Shown: positions 23,612-31,505, counted from the first letter of the stretch. The stretch: DNA of 40,818 bases from an uncultured Lachnospiraceae bacterium (GCA_910586275.1 CAJUIM010000014.1:1-40818), one strand, 5' to 3'. The notes: generated by a model from the letters alone, not told the origin. Translations and numbers: made by a program.

Positions 23612-25309
23612 CTATTGATTCAGCTTAAACTGACATACAAGACCATCTAATGTCACCGCCTGCGCAGACAGTTCTTCACTCGTTGCGGAAGCTTCCTCTG
23701 CAGTCGCCGCATTGCTCTGCACTACTTCCGATATCTGGTTTACGCCAACCTCTGCCTGACGCATCGCTTCTGCCTGTTCTTCAATCATTACCTTCAGGCT
23801 CCTGGAGAATTCTGCAATAGACTTAATTCCGTCAACCACTGACTGCAGCGAACCGGATGCCCGTTCTGCCGCACGGTTTCCTTCCGTTACCTCCTTAATG
23901 GAACCTTCTATCAGCTGCCTTGTGTCCACAGCCGCTTTCGCGCTCTGATCCGCCAGTTCTCTGATCTGACCTGCAACTACCGCAAATCCACGGCCCGATT
24001 CGCCGGCTCTTGCAGCTTCTATGGATGCATTCAGGGACAGCAGGTTGGTCTGTGCCGCAATGGATTCTATTTCGGAAATAATATTTCCGATTCTCATGGA
24101 AGCATCGTTTATCCGTTCCATAGCCGCCATCATAGTGTTCATTTCTTCCCTGCTGTTATCGGCCTCACTTGCGTATTGCTGTGCTTTTGTATAGGAATCT
24201 TCTGCGCTGACCACGCTTCTTTCCATCGTTGATGTAATATCACTGATAGTTGCATGCAGTTCCTGCACTGCGCTGGCCTGTTCGGTAGCGCCTTCCGCAA
24301 GGCTCTGGGATGCCTCTGCCAAGTCACCGGAACCGGCCTGTACCTGATTGGAAGCTTCCCCGATGGAAAACAGAGTCTTTGTCATCTGCGCCCTCATTCC
24401 GCGCATAGCCTCTAACATCTTTATAAAGTCGCCGGTATATTTTTCTTCCACCTTGGATTTGGCAGTATAATCCCCGCCTGCCATCTGTTCCATGATTCCG
24501 CCCATATCAAGGATAATTGCGCTCAGGTTGTCTGCCATATGAATTGCATAGGCTTCCATTTCCTCCACTTCGTCGCCGGTATTTGCCATCGGGAACGGGG
24601 AAGTAAGGTCACCTTCCGCAAAAGTTTTCAGTCTGCCTCCCAGATCAATCAGCGGTTCGCCTATCCTTCTTGCGATATTCTTCCCTATGCGCATGGAAAC
24701 AACTACGGAAATGCCGATTACAGCCGCAATCAATATAGACATAACTATACTCATTACCGTAAGCAGCGTGGATAAAGAACGTCCTTCATCCACTTTTACG
24801 TCCAGAAGCGATTCCAAATTTTCATAGATGCCGTTATATACATCGGCAAGTTCATTCAGCGCAAGATCCTGTGCCTCTTTGCAGCGTTCCCTGTCCGTAG
24901 TGGCCCCTATATCCATGATTTTTGTATCCAATTCCCAATATGTATCCAGTTCCGCCATTATGGCATCATAAGTTTTCCTTCCATCTTCGGATACTATCGT
25001 TTTTTCCACTTCCACCATGCTGTCTTTAAATTCCGCAATTTTCTGTTCATGCTGCTGCACTACCATAGCTATCGCATCTGCATCATCATACCCGATTGCT
25101 GCACGGAGAGACGACCTAATATCCGCAAATTCAAACATTGCCTTTCCAATGTCGCCCTGCGCAAAACCAAAATTAGTCAGCGCATAAGAATACCTATTAG
25201 ATAATACAATAATTACAATCAGACCAACAATAGCCGCTATGGCCGTAATTGCTGACACCGTAAAAAAAGATTTGGTCAGTTTCTTTTCAATCTTTTCTTT
25301 TTTTACCAT
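23612..25309 (-). CDS. Methyl-accepting chemotaxis protein
   Basis: 565 residues. The first helix is FFTVSAITAIAAIVGLIVII. The sensor region of about 145 residues looks like a four-helix bundle (FEFADIRSSLRAAIGYDDAD, DTYWELDTKIMDIG). The second helix is LLTVMSIVMSILIAAVIGIS. A HAMP domain (RIGEPLIDLGGRLKTFAEGD), then a second HAMP-like stretch (GGDYTAKSKVEEKYTGDFIK) follow. The signalling tip is TNLLSLNASIEAARAGESGR and GFAVVAGQIRELAD. It differs from the receptor at 17533 in sensor and C-terminus, so it is not a recent duplicate. It heads an operon with the 76-residue membrane protein. Confidence 0.95.
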   Translation of the reverse strand: MVKKEKIEKKLTKSFFTVSAITAIAAIVGLIVIIVLSNRYSYALTNFGFAQGDIGKAMFEFADIRSSLRAAIGYDDADAIAMVVQQHEQKIAEFKDSMVEVEKTIVSEDGRKTYDAIMAELDTYWELDTKIMDIGATTDRERCKEAQDLALNELADVYNGIYENLESLLDVKVDEGRSLSTLLTVMSIVMSILIAAVIGISVVVSMRIGKNIARRIGEPLIDLGGRLKTFAEGDLTSPFPMANTGDEVEEMEAYAIHMADNLSAIILDMGGIMEQMAGGDYTAKSKVEEKYTGDFIKMLEAMRGMRAQMTKTLFSIGEASNQVQAGSGDLAEASQSLAEGATEQASAVQELHATISDITSTMERSVVSAEDSYTKAQQYASEADNSREEMNTMMAAMERINDASMRIGNIISEIESIAAQTNLLSLNASIEAARAGESGRGFAVVAGQIRELADQSAKAAVDTRQLIEGSIKEVTEGNRAAERASGSLQSVVDGIKSIAEFSRSLKVMIEEQAEAMRQAEVGVNQISEVVQSNAATAEEASATSEELSAQAVTLDGLVCQFKLNQ

Positions 25310-25705
25310 TACTATGCTCTCCTCTCATCTCTGTACTATTTTCCGACTCACTGTCTGGAACTACTTTCACTTAAATATGATTTTATACATATTTTATTAA
25401 ATATTCAATAGTTTTTACAAAAAATGTCCTATCGTGTCAATAGTTTTAAGAAAATATTAATTTTTCTCCGAAACGCTCATATCCAGTATTTTCGCATATT
25501 CCAAGCCATACTCAAATTCCATTTAAGCAATTTGCTGTACTAGTTCTCCTAATTTTCATTAAATATGCACATATGCATTTCCGTTGTTCCGCTTCTCCCT
25601 ACGCACCACTCCTTAAGCTATCGTTTATTTTAAATTATAACATAAAAAAATATCATTTTCCAGTTTTGTATAAATTGTTTTGCTGTTTTTGCAATGGTTA
25701 AGTTA
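25310..25705 (-). promoter_or_regulatory. AT-rich upstream region of the second chemoreceptor
   Basis: No gene. Two promoter candidates on the minus strand: TGGAAA-N17-TATAAT near 25637-25665, and TTGAAT-N17-TAAAAT near 25379-25410 close to the gene. A near-palindrome ATGCACATATGCAT lies about 25565-25578. I looked for a cyclic-di-GMP riboswitch, common ahead of clostridial motility genes, and did not see its motifs. Confidence 0.45.
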
Positions 25706-26311
25706 TCAAAAACTGATGCCCTTTCCCATATGGGGAAAATCCGCCGCCCATGCGGCATCCGCGGCAAAAAGCAAAAGCAGCACAAGACATGTCAGCTGCA
25801 GTCCTTTCCTGCCTTTTTCCAGTCTCCACATTTTCCGGTACAGCATCCGCAGATAAGGAATGGCATAGCAGATCAGCAGCCATCCGCCCACGCCGAACAG
25901 CAGACTGCCCAACAGACAGATCCGTCCGCCCACATTCATAAACTCCCCGCTATAGTCCCACCATCGGATTCCCCAAGTCCGTTCCAGCAAAAAACTTACC
26001 GCATATTCCAATGCCGAGCAAGCAGCCATGGAAACGAAAAAAACGCGCACCTGCCTCTTTTCCCATCTCTTCAGCAGAAAAACCAGCAGAATCCCCCCGC
26101 ACCCGTAAATCGGCAGCCATGGCCCCCACAGCACTCCCCGGTTCACAAACTCCCCATCCTTCACTAAGTAAATCCCAGCCTCCCAAAGCCATCCTGCAAA
26201 AGACAGAAGGAAAAACAACGGCACATAAAAGAAAAAACCATATGCCTGTCCCATACGTCTCTGCCGCAAATACAAATCCTTCCCTTTTTCCGTCCTATCT
26301 TCTATGCTCAT
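25706..26311 (-). CDS. CmpB-like (putative ABC transporter type IV) membrane protein
   Basis: About 201 residues. The family signature is clear: FAGWLWEAG followed by GEFVNRGVLWGPWLPIYGCG, then several further helices. This is the pattern of the PF06541 group, often annotated as putative ABC transporter permeases although no ATPase partner is known. Five or so transmembrane helices. The start is uncertain: the ATG at 26311 is preceded by GGGAGCGGCGAGGGAA, while an in-frame ATG at 26362 has no obvious site. It is transcribed away from lrgA. Confidence 0.8.
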   Translation of the reverse strand: MSIEDRTEKGKDLYLRQRRMGQAYGFFFYVPLFFLLSFAGWLWEAGIYLVKDGEFVNRGVLWGPWLPIYGCGGILLVFLLKRWEKRQVRVFFVSMAACSALEYAVSFLLERTWGIRWWDYSGEFMNVGGRICLLGSLLFGVGGWLLICYAIPYLRMLYRKMWRLEKGRKGLQLTCLVLLLLFAADAAWAADFPHMGKGISF

Positions 26312-26393
26312 TTCCCTCGCCGCTCCCTTTCTGCGGCCCTTTCTGTTTTCCTGACCGCCCATTCACAGACATTATGCCACTTTTTAACAAATT

Positions 26394-26430
26394 TTATTCC
26401 GCAGGCACAAAACCGAAAATTGACTTCCGT
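26394..26430 (-). repeat. H3-type repeat fragment
   Basis: GCAGGCACAAAACCGAAAA followed by TTGACTTCCGT matches one arm of the H3 hairpin element at 31366-31505. It lies just upstream of the lrgA promoter. Confidence 0.65.
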
Positions 26431-26448
26431 ACCGCCATTCTTTTTCCG

Positions 26449-26477
26449 TTGACATTCCTTTCCCTTTGTCCTATGAT
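26449..26477 (+). promoter_or_regulatory. Promoter of lrgAB
   Basis: TTGACA (26449-26454) and TATGAT (26472-26477) are spaced by 17 bases, 36 bases upstream of the first ATG. Confidence 0.8.
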
Positions 26478-26512
26478 TGATTGGTGCCACCAATAGAGGG
26501 AGGAAAATATCA

Positions 26513-26950
26513 ATGAAATTTTTACGTCAGTTCGGCATCATCCTATCCGTTTCTTTTCTTGGCGAGATACTGCATGCGGGGATACCGCTCCCGGTTCCGG
26601 CCAGCGTCTACGGCCTAGGGCTTATGCTGGCTGCATTGTGCACGGGCATGCTGAAAGTAAAGCAAGTGAAAGAAACGGCTGATTTCCTGATTGAAATTAT
26701 GCCTGTTATGTTTATCCCCGCCGCCGTAGGGCTTCTGGATGCCTGGCCCCATCTGCAGCCTATATGGATCCCCATTGCACTGATCACTCTTCTGACCACC
26801 ATCATTGTAATGGCCGTAACCGGCCGGGTGACGCAGTACATGATCCGGAAAAAGACTTCATCGGGGAAGAAAAGAGACAAAGATACCGTTACCTTTATAT
26901 CAGCCAAAGCAGACACGGAGGATGGCAGACATGAAAGAAATTCTTATTGA
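26513..26950 (+). CDS. lrgA: CidA/LrgA family holin-like protein
   Basis: 145 residues with four transmembrane helices in the first 110. QFGIILSVSFLGEILHAGIP and LPVPASVYGLGLMLAALCTG follow the LrgA/CidA pattern (the PxPxSxxGL motif), as does EIMPVMFIPAAVGLLD. The C-terminus is a charged tail. GAGGGAGGAAAATATCA sets the start at 26513. LrgA-type proteins modulate murein hydrolase activity and, in several Firmicutes, LrgAB transports pyruvate. It overlaps the start of lrgB by 20 bases, so the two are coupled. The symbol follows the LrgAB pairing; CidAB is the alternative name. Confidence 0.93.
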   Translation: MKFLRQFGIILSVSFLGEILHAGIPLPVPASVYGLGLMLAALCTGMLKVKQVKETADFLIEIMPVMFIPAAVGLLDAWPHLQPIWIPIALITLLTTIIVMAVTGRVTQYMIRKKTSSGKKRDKDTVTFISAKADTEDGRHERNSY

Positions 26951-27623
26951 TTCCGTATTTTTCGGGGCTTTTTTAAGCCTCGCCGCATACCAAGCCGGAC
27001 TGGCCCTGAAAAAAAAGTTTCGGCTGGCTGTACTGAACCCGCTGCTGACAAGCACGTTTTTTGTCATGGCGGCTCTGCTGCTGCTGAACATAGATTACGG
27101 CAGCTACAACGAAAGCGCAAAATATATCAGCTATCTTCTCACCCCTGCCACCGTATGCCTGGCCGTTCCTCTCTATCAGCAGATTTCACTGCTCCGGAAA
27201 AACCTCACTGCCGTAGCCGGCGGAATTACCGCAGGAGTGTTGGCCAGCCTTCTGAGTGTTTTCCTTCTGTCCAAACTTTTTTCCCTAAGCCATGAGCAAT
27301 ATGTGACCTTACTGCCAAAGTCCATTACTACTGCTATCGGAATGGGCATTTCCGAAGAACTCGGCGGCATCCGCACCATAACCGTAGCTGTTATTATTGT
27401 CACGGGGATCATAGGGAATGTCCTTGCAGAATCTATATGTAAATTATTCCGCATACAGGAACCGATTGCGAAAGGGCTGGCAATCGGCACTTCCTCCCAT
27501 GCAATCGGAACGGCAAAAGCTATGGAAATAGGGGAAACGGAAGGTGCCATGAGCAGTCTGGCCATAGCCGTGGCAGGACTTCTGACTGTCCTTGGGGCTT
27601 CTTTCTTCGCTCAGCTGATTTAA
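26931..27623 (+). CDS. lrgB: LrgB family membrane protein
   Basis: 230 residues, the normal LrgB/CidB size, almost entirely transmembrane. Diagnostic stretches are LNPLLTSTFFVMAALLLL, LLTPATVCLAVPLYQQ, LLPKSITTAIGMGISEELGG and GTSSHAIGTAKAMEIGE. The start at 26931 is preferred because CGGAGG lies nine bases upstream; an ATG at 26922 sits directly against that site. It is encoded with lrgA as a two-gene operon. No LytSR-type regulator is adjacent, so its control is not evident. Confidence 0.95.
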   Translation: MKEILIDSVFFGAFLSLAAYQAGLALKKKFRLAVLNPLLTSTFFVMAALLLLNIDYGSYNESAKYISYLLTPATVCLAVPLYQQISLLRKNLTAVAGGITAGVLASLLSVFLLSKLFSLSHEQYVTLLPKSITTAIGMGISEELGGIRTITVAVIIVTGIIGNVLAESICKLFRIQEPIAKGLAIGTSSHAIGTAKAMEIGETEGAMSSLAIAVAGLLTVLGASFFAQLI

Positions 27624-27852
27624 TGACTCGGCAGGTCAAGGAAGCGCGTCATAAAAATACTTTCATAATTGGCATAGTTGAAAAAACCTTAAATGGCTCT
27701 TTCAGCAATGCCATTTTTGCGTATAATATGTCTCAGGCGAAAGCATCCTAAAAATCACGCAAGCCGGCAATCCCATTGCCGCCAAGAGGATTTGCCCCTT
27801 GCCGCATCGCTTGACTCATTACCGGCGGAAAAAAGAAAGGAAGGAAATTATT
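27624..27852 (+). promoter_or_regulatory. Promoter and structured leader of the ECF S-component gene
   Basis: A TATAAT lies near 27723-27728 with a poor -35. The following leader of about 115 bases contains the perfect hairpin CGGCAAT-CCC-ATTGCCG (27765-27781) and further GGCAA/TTGCC complementarity. Vitamin-transport genes are often under riboswitches, but I could not match FMN, TPP, THF, cobalamin or preQ1 consensus features. Confidence 0.45.
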
Positions 27853-28464
27853 ATGAATAAGAGAAATGAACAAATTCGGAAAATTGTATTTACGGGAGTC
27901 ATTGCCGCCCTGTCCTATGTCGTATTTACTTTTCTGCAGATTAAAATCACGCTTCCCGGGGGAGATGCCACATCCATCCATTTAGGCAATGCAGTCTGTG
28001 TCCTCGGTGCGCTGCTGCTGGGCGGCGTATACGGAGGATTGGGCGGAGCCATCGGAATGACAATCGGAGATCTTCTTGACCCGGTCTATATTATCTACGC
28101 CCCCAAAACCTTCCTCCTGAAATTCTGCATCGGACTGATTACCGGTATGGTTGCCCATAGAATAGGGCATATCTCAACGGAAACCGACACCGGCAAAGTG
28201 CTGAGATGGACTGTGGCAGCGGCCGTCAGCGGCTTACTGTTCAATGTTATTTTCGACCCGCTGACAGGCTATTTCTATAAACTCGTTATTTTAGGAAAGC
28301 CGGCGGCAGAACTTGTACTGACGTGGAATGTGGCTTCCACCTCCTTCAATGCCGTCGCCTCTGCCATAGCCTCTGTATCCGTATATATGGCGCTGCGCCC
28401 CGCACTGAAAAAATCGGGCCTGTTCCCCAATAACATCGGTGCACGGAGAAAACAATTGGGCTGA
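27853..28464 (+). CDS. ECF transporter S-component (vitamin-type, substrate unknown)
   Basis: 203 residues, six predicted transmembrane helices. The pattern KIVFTGVIAALSYVVFTFLQ, IHLGNAVCVLGALLLGGVYG, GLGGAIGMTIGDLLDPVYII and YAPKTFLLKFCIGLITGMVA is typical of ECF S-components of the PF07155 type, which bind a vitamin in the membrane and share an EcfAA'T energising module encoded elsewhere. The start is set by AAGGAAGGAAATTATT. There are no ecfA or ecfT genes nearby, consistent with a group II system. The substrate could not be read. Confidence 0.85.
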   Translation: MNKRNEQIRKIVFTGVIAALSYVVFTFLQIKITLPGGDATSIHLGNAVCVLGALLLGGVYGGLGGAIGMTIGDLLDPVYIIYAPKTFLLKFCIGLITGMVAHRIGHISTETDTGKVLRWTVAAAVSGLLFNVIFDPLTGYFYKLVILGKPAAELVLTWNVASTSFNAVASAIASVSVYMALRPALKKSGLFPNNIGARRKQLG

Positions 28465-28465
28465 A

Positions 28466-28649
28466 TTCATTAACTTAAGCCGCAGCCCCCATCAGGAACA
28501 ATGTTTTTCACTCGGACCTTCGAAAAACGCCGGCACTTAGGCACTGTATTTTAGTGCCTTAGTACCGCTGCGTTTGCCGCAGAGCAAAAGCGTGTCCGAA
28601 TAAAAACATTGTTCCTGATGGGGGCTGCGGCTTAAGTTAACGACATTGG
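28466..28649. repeat. H1 hairpin repeat, copy C (complete)
   Basis: 39-bp perfect inverted arms lie at 28470-28508 and 28602-28640, starting TTAACTTAAGCCGCAGCCCC. The 93-base centre holds a second hairpin, CGGCACTTAGGCACT/AGTGCCTTAGTACCG (28531-28567), and TCGGAC/GTCCGA pair around it. It folds end to end into one long hairpin and lies between the S-component gene and pspC, which converge here. A bidirectional terminator role is possible but there is no classical T-tract. Confidence 0.93.
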
Positions 28650-28699
28650 GTAAACCCCGTTCTGCCAATGCCGTCAACGCCTGAATCCGCTTCGCTTAC

Positions 28700-28894
28700 T
28701 TATTCCTCCGGTATAATGATTGCCGCCAGCAGATATACCACAAACCCTGTTCCCACACTACAAATGCTTGCAATCAGCCAAATAATCCGTATTACCGTAG
28801 GATCCACGCCGATATATTCGCCCAGCCCTCCGCACACTCCGCAAATTGTCCTGTTTGTCTTTGACCTGAAAAGCTTTTTGTAATCGTTTCCCAT
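28700..28894 (-). CDS. PspC domain protein
   Basis: 64 residues, a stand-alone PspC domain: KKLFRSKTNRTICGVCGGLG, EYIGVDPTVIRIIWLIASI, then a transmembrane helix (GTGFVVYLLAAIIIPEE). PspC proteins are membrane components of phage-shock/envelope-stress responses. GAAAGTGAGGAAAGAATT precedes the ATG. It lies 65 bases after the DUF4097 gene on the same strand and completes a PadR-DUF1700-DUF4097-PspC cluster. Confidence 0.95.
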   Translation of the reverse strand: MGNDYKKLFRSKTNRTICGVCGGLGEYIGVDPTVIRIIWLIASICSVGTGFVVYLLAAIIIPEE

Positions 28895-28959
28895 AATTCT
28901 TTCCTCACTTTCTTATTCTATTATTTTATATTGTGTCTTTGCCTACACGTCTCTTTTTG

Positions 28960-30033
28960 CTATTCGGAAAAGGCAAGGCTTATTTCTCCCATGGAGCATT
29001 CCAATGAACATTCCGCCGATGCCTTATTGTCAATGCGGATATCCTCCGCCAGTCCGCTGTAGCTTCTGCCATCTACATTTATACTGCCCGCTGCGCAGCA
29101 GATTTCGTAATTATAGTCCGATGCTTTCCCGGAAAGATTCAAATCTATGGCACCCATGCCACATTCCATATCGATTTCCCGGCTGACACTGCCTTTTATA
29201 TAAGTAGATCCCAAACCGGTTTCCACTTCCAGCTTCTGCACATTTATCTCATTCAGCGAGACGGCACCCACTCCGGTTTCTACCTTCAGCTCCAAGCAGT
29301 CAAGTTCTCCCACAATGATTTCCCCCGCACCTACTGACAAGTCAATTTCATCTGCCGATAGGGATGCTATCTCCACTACGCCGCCTCCCATATTAATATC
29401 GGCCTCACGGAAAACCATGCCTTTGGGAAGATACAGATAAACTCTTTCTTCATTATTAATATACTGGTCCCACTTTCCATCCAAGTTCCCTTCCAAATGG
29501 AGTTTTCCGTTTTTCTCGTAACAGCGGTAAGTCCCTTTGCCTTCTGTTTTCATGCCGAAAGCATCGCTCTCCGCTTCCTGTATATACAGCACGGCTCCTC
29601 CGATTTCCACATCAAGATCCTTCACATCTGCCGCCCGTATGCCGGTATCTTCATAATCGGAAGCCCCCGGCAGGCTGAGTTGGATTTCGCCTTTATTCCC
29701 ATCGCCGGCAGAATCCGAAACCGCTCCCAGTTTCTCCATATCCTCCAAATCGTCCAATCTCTCCAATTCCGCCAGTTCCTCTAAATCCTCCAGTTCCTCT
29801 AAATCCTCCAGTTCCTCTAATTCCTCCAAGTCTTCCCAGTCCGTCCAGCTTCCCCAATGCCACCGACTGTAATGATCGGGCATCGCCCAAGCAAACCTAG
29901 CCCATCCATTGCTCCTTCCTATCTCGTTTGCCAACCGCCAGCCGCCGGTAAAATAACCGATGGTACACAGAGTTCCTCCTATTATAATAAGGAACAAAGC
30001 CATACACAACCATATTTTGCTGAATTTTTTCAT
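28960..30033 (-). CDS. DUF4097 (toast-rack-type) membrane-anchored protein with an acidic EDLEEL repeat
   Basis: 357 residues. One N-terminal transmembrane helix (IWLCMALFLIIIGGTLCTIG), a Trp-rich stretch (WHWGSWTDW), an acidic repeat of about 35 residues made of EDLEEL-type hexads, then a long beta-helical DUF4097 domain with repeats such as GGGVVEIASLSADEIDLSVG, VETGVGAVSLNEI and CGMGAIDLNLSG. Toast-rack/DUF4097 domains commonly accompany PspC and DUF1700 in Firmicutes envelope-stress loci. The ATG overlaps the DUF1700 stop by four bases. The acidic repeat is encoded by three near-identical 18-bp units and could vary in length. Confidence 0.9.
   Translation of the reverse strand: MKKFSKIWLCMALFLIIIGGTLCTIGYFTGGWRLANEIGRSNGWARFAWAMPDHYSRWHWGSWTDWEDLEELEELEDLEELEDLEELAELERLDDLEDMEKLGAVSDSAGDGNKGEIQLSLPGASDYEDTGIRAADVKDLDVEIGGAVLYIQEAESDAFGMKTEGKGTYRCYEKNGKLHLEGNLDGKWDQYINNEERVYLYLPKGMVFREADINMGGGVVEIASLSADEIDLSVGAGEIIVGELDCLELKVETGVGAVSLNEINVQKLEVETGLGSTYIKGSVSREIDMECGMGAIDLNLSGKASDYNYEICCAAGSINVDGRSYSGLAEDIRIDNKASAECSLECSMGEISLAFSE
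29773..29826 (-). repeat. 18-bp in-frame tandem repeat inside the DUF4097 gene
   Basis: Three units, CAGTTCCTCTAAATCCTC twice (29773-29790, 29791-29808) and once with TT for AT (29809-29826). They encode the hexad EDLEEL. Adjacent sequence continues the pattern in degenerate form. Confidence 0.92.
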
Positions 30034-30761
30034 ATGCTTTCTTTCCTCCTTCCCCGAAGCAAATCAGAACCTATTTTTACCATACCTCTTATCACCCATG
30101 GAACGGCTTTGGCACAGATCCAAACCGTCAGCCATACAAAGACCATTCCAATCCCTGCTAACAGTATCCCCAAGCCAACCAAGCAAATTCCTGCCAGCGG
30201 AACACTGAACAACGTACCTATCCCGCATATCAGCAGTCCTGCCGCCGCCGCCAGCAAAGCAATGCCGGTTACTGCCGCGCCGGCCACAAGCCCAAAGATC
30301 GTGCCCAAGATACCGCAGACTACTCCTATGATACTGCCTGCCACACCTACCAATATAGGAAAGGCAAAAATACACAATAATACAATCAGCGCGATCATCC
30401 CCGGGGACAAGGGCCTTTTTCCAAGTTTTGCCCGGAAGCCGCCTTTCTCCTGCCCGTCTGAACTTCCGCTTTTTTCCGTTTTTTCCTTCCGGGCTATCTC
30501 ATTTTTCAAATCCGTGCCCAACGCCTCGTTTCTATAGCCGGTTTCCGTAAATTCCCCCTTTTCTCCTCCATCGGCCAGCCCTTCCTTGATCACTCTGGCC
30601 AAATCCCGGGGAGTGCCGAGGGAATCCAGCACTTCCTGTTCATTTTCCACTCCTGCATCATTCAGATAGTCATTATAATATTGAAGGGCTTCTTCTCTTT
30701 CACTCTGAGAAATGTCGGAAAGAAGCGCTTCCAGTTCCTTCATAAATTCCAATCGATCCAT
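30030..30761 (-). CDS. DUF1700 (HAAS) membrane protein
   Basis: 243 residues. The N-terminal signal-like domain is typical of DUF1700: MDRLEFMKELEALLSDISQS, EREEALQYYNDYLNDAG, LGTPRDLARVI. A charged linker follows, then four to five transmembrane helices (MIALIVLLCIFAFPILVGVA onward, very rich in Gly/Ala/Ile). The start at 30761 is fixed by AGGAGGTTGGGT. These proteins pair with PadR regulators, whose gene ends 17 bases upstream, and with DUF4097 proteins, whose gene overlaps its stop. Confidence 0.92.
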   Translation of the reverse strand: MDRLEFMKELEALLSDISQSEREEALQYYNDYLNDAGVENEQEVLDSLGTPRDLARVIKEGLADGGEKGEFTETGYRNEALGTDLKNEIARKEKTEKSGSSDGQEKGGFRAKLGKRPLSPGMIALIVLLCIFAFPILVGVAGSIIGVVCGILGTIFGLVAGAAVTGIALLAAAAGLLICGIGTLFSVPLAGICLVGLGILLAGIGMVFVWLTVWICAKAVPWVIRGMVKIGSDLLRGRRKESI

Positions 30762-30777
30762 ACCCAACCTCCTGTTT

Positions 30778-31095
30778 TCACTTTCCTCCCTCGAACATGG
30801 CGCTTATTTTGGCGGAATACTGCTTCCATTCGCCTTTGTACAGCCCCAACTGAGCCATCCCCTTATCCGTCACTTTATAATAGCGGCGGTTCCTTCCGGC
30901 ACACTCCATATCATATACACTCAGACATTCATCCTTTTGCAGCCGCCGCAGCACAGGATATAGAGTGGATTCCGACAGTTCAATTACCTGCCGCACTTCC
31001 TGTGTGATCTTATATCCGTAAGCGCCTTCCTGTTCCTTGGACACGGCTGCAAGGACGATAGCATCCAACAACGCTGCTCCCGTATTAAATACCAT
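30778..31095 (-). CDS. PadR family transcriptional regulator
   Basis: 105 residues, the short PadR-s2 class. The winged helix is clear: ALLDAIVLAAVSKEQEGAYG, YKITQEV, LSESTLYPVLRRLQKDECL, and the wing RRYYKVTDKGMAQL. GGAGTAAAGGAT precedes the ATG. It is the first gene of the DUF1700/DUF4097/PspC cluster and most likely represses it. The AT-rich palindromic repeats just upstream (31253-31344) are candidate binding sites. Confidence 0.94.
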   Translation of the reverse strand: MVFNTGAALLDAIVLAAVSKEQEGAYGYKITQEVRQVIELSESTLYPVLRRLQKDECLSVYDMECAGRNRRYYKVTDKGMAQLGLYKGEWKQYSAKISAMFEGGK

Positions 31096-31236
31096 ATCCT
31101 TTACTCCTTTCGCACCATCCGTACTTTCTTACTCTTACCCATATCTGTCACCTTTTCCCATCCCCTCTCTGTCCCTGTCTCCTCTTTCCGCCCGGCAGTG
31201 ATATACTGCGCGGCACCCTGCCGGCCTAAACCTTTC

Positions 31237-31350
31237 CTTTGTCACATATTTTATGTTATATAATATTAATTCAATTTATAATATTATATGTCATATACTA
31301 TCTTTTCTTGATTCATACTATACACTATATAATATTATATGTCAATAACT
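31237..31350. promoter_or_regulatory. AT-rich repeated palindromes upstream of the PadR operon
   Basis: TATAATATTATATGTCA occurs twice (31277-31293 and 31328-31344), 51 bases apart, with a related TTATATAATATTAAT at 31257-31270. Each contains the palindrome TATAATATTATA. They lie 160-250 bases upstream of the PadR start and may combine promoter and operator functions. Confidence 0.55.
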
Positions 31351-31365
31351 TTTTGCTTAGAAATT

Positions 31366-31505
31366 CATTTTCGGTTTTGTATACGCGTTACTGTATTCCG
31401 CTGAAGGAACAGGGACAGTCCTTACGTTTCACAAGAGATCCGTAAGGGCTGTCCACCTTCGGCGGAAGCAGCAGCGCAGGCACAAAACAGAACATTGAAT
31501 TCCGT
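31366..31505. repeat. H3 hairpin repeat (complete copy)
   Basis: The left arm from ATTCATTTTCGGTTTTGTA (31366) and the complement of the right arm ending GGCACAAAACAGAACATTGA (about 31500) align along about 60 bases with few gaps. The centre is GGACAGTCCTTACG/CGTAAGGGCTGTCC (31411-31455). Partial arms occur at 26394-26430 and 5800-5836. No coding potential. Confidence 0.75.

Noticed and set aside
25310..25705. SigD/sigma-28 flagellar promoter for the second chemoreceptor
   Set aside because: No TAAA...CCGATAT pair with acceptable spacing was found.
27730..27850. Known riboswitch (FMN, TPP, THF, cobalamin, preQ1, cyclic-di-GMP)
   Set aside because: None of the conserved core segments could be found; a short CACGCAAGCC resemblance to the cyclic-di-GMP-I class lacks the surrounding motifs.
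31239..31445. Plus-strand peptide of 68 residues
   Set aside because: It is a translation of AT-rich palindromes and the start of an H3 element, rich in Ile/Tyr/Leu, with no ribosome binding site.
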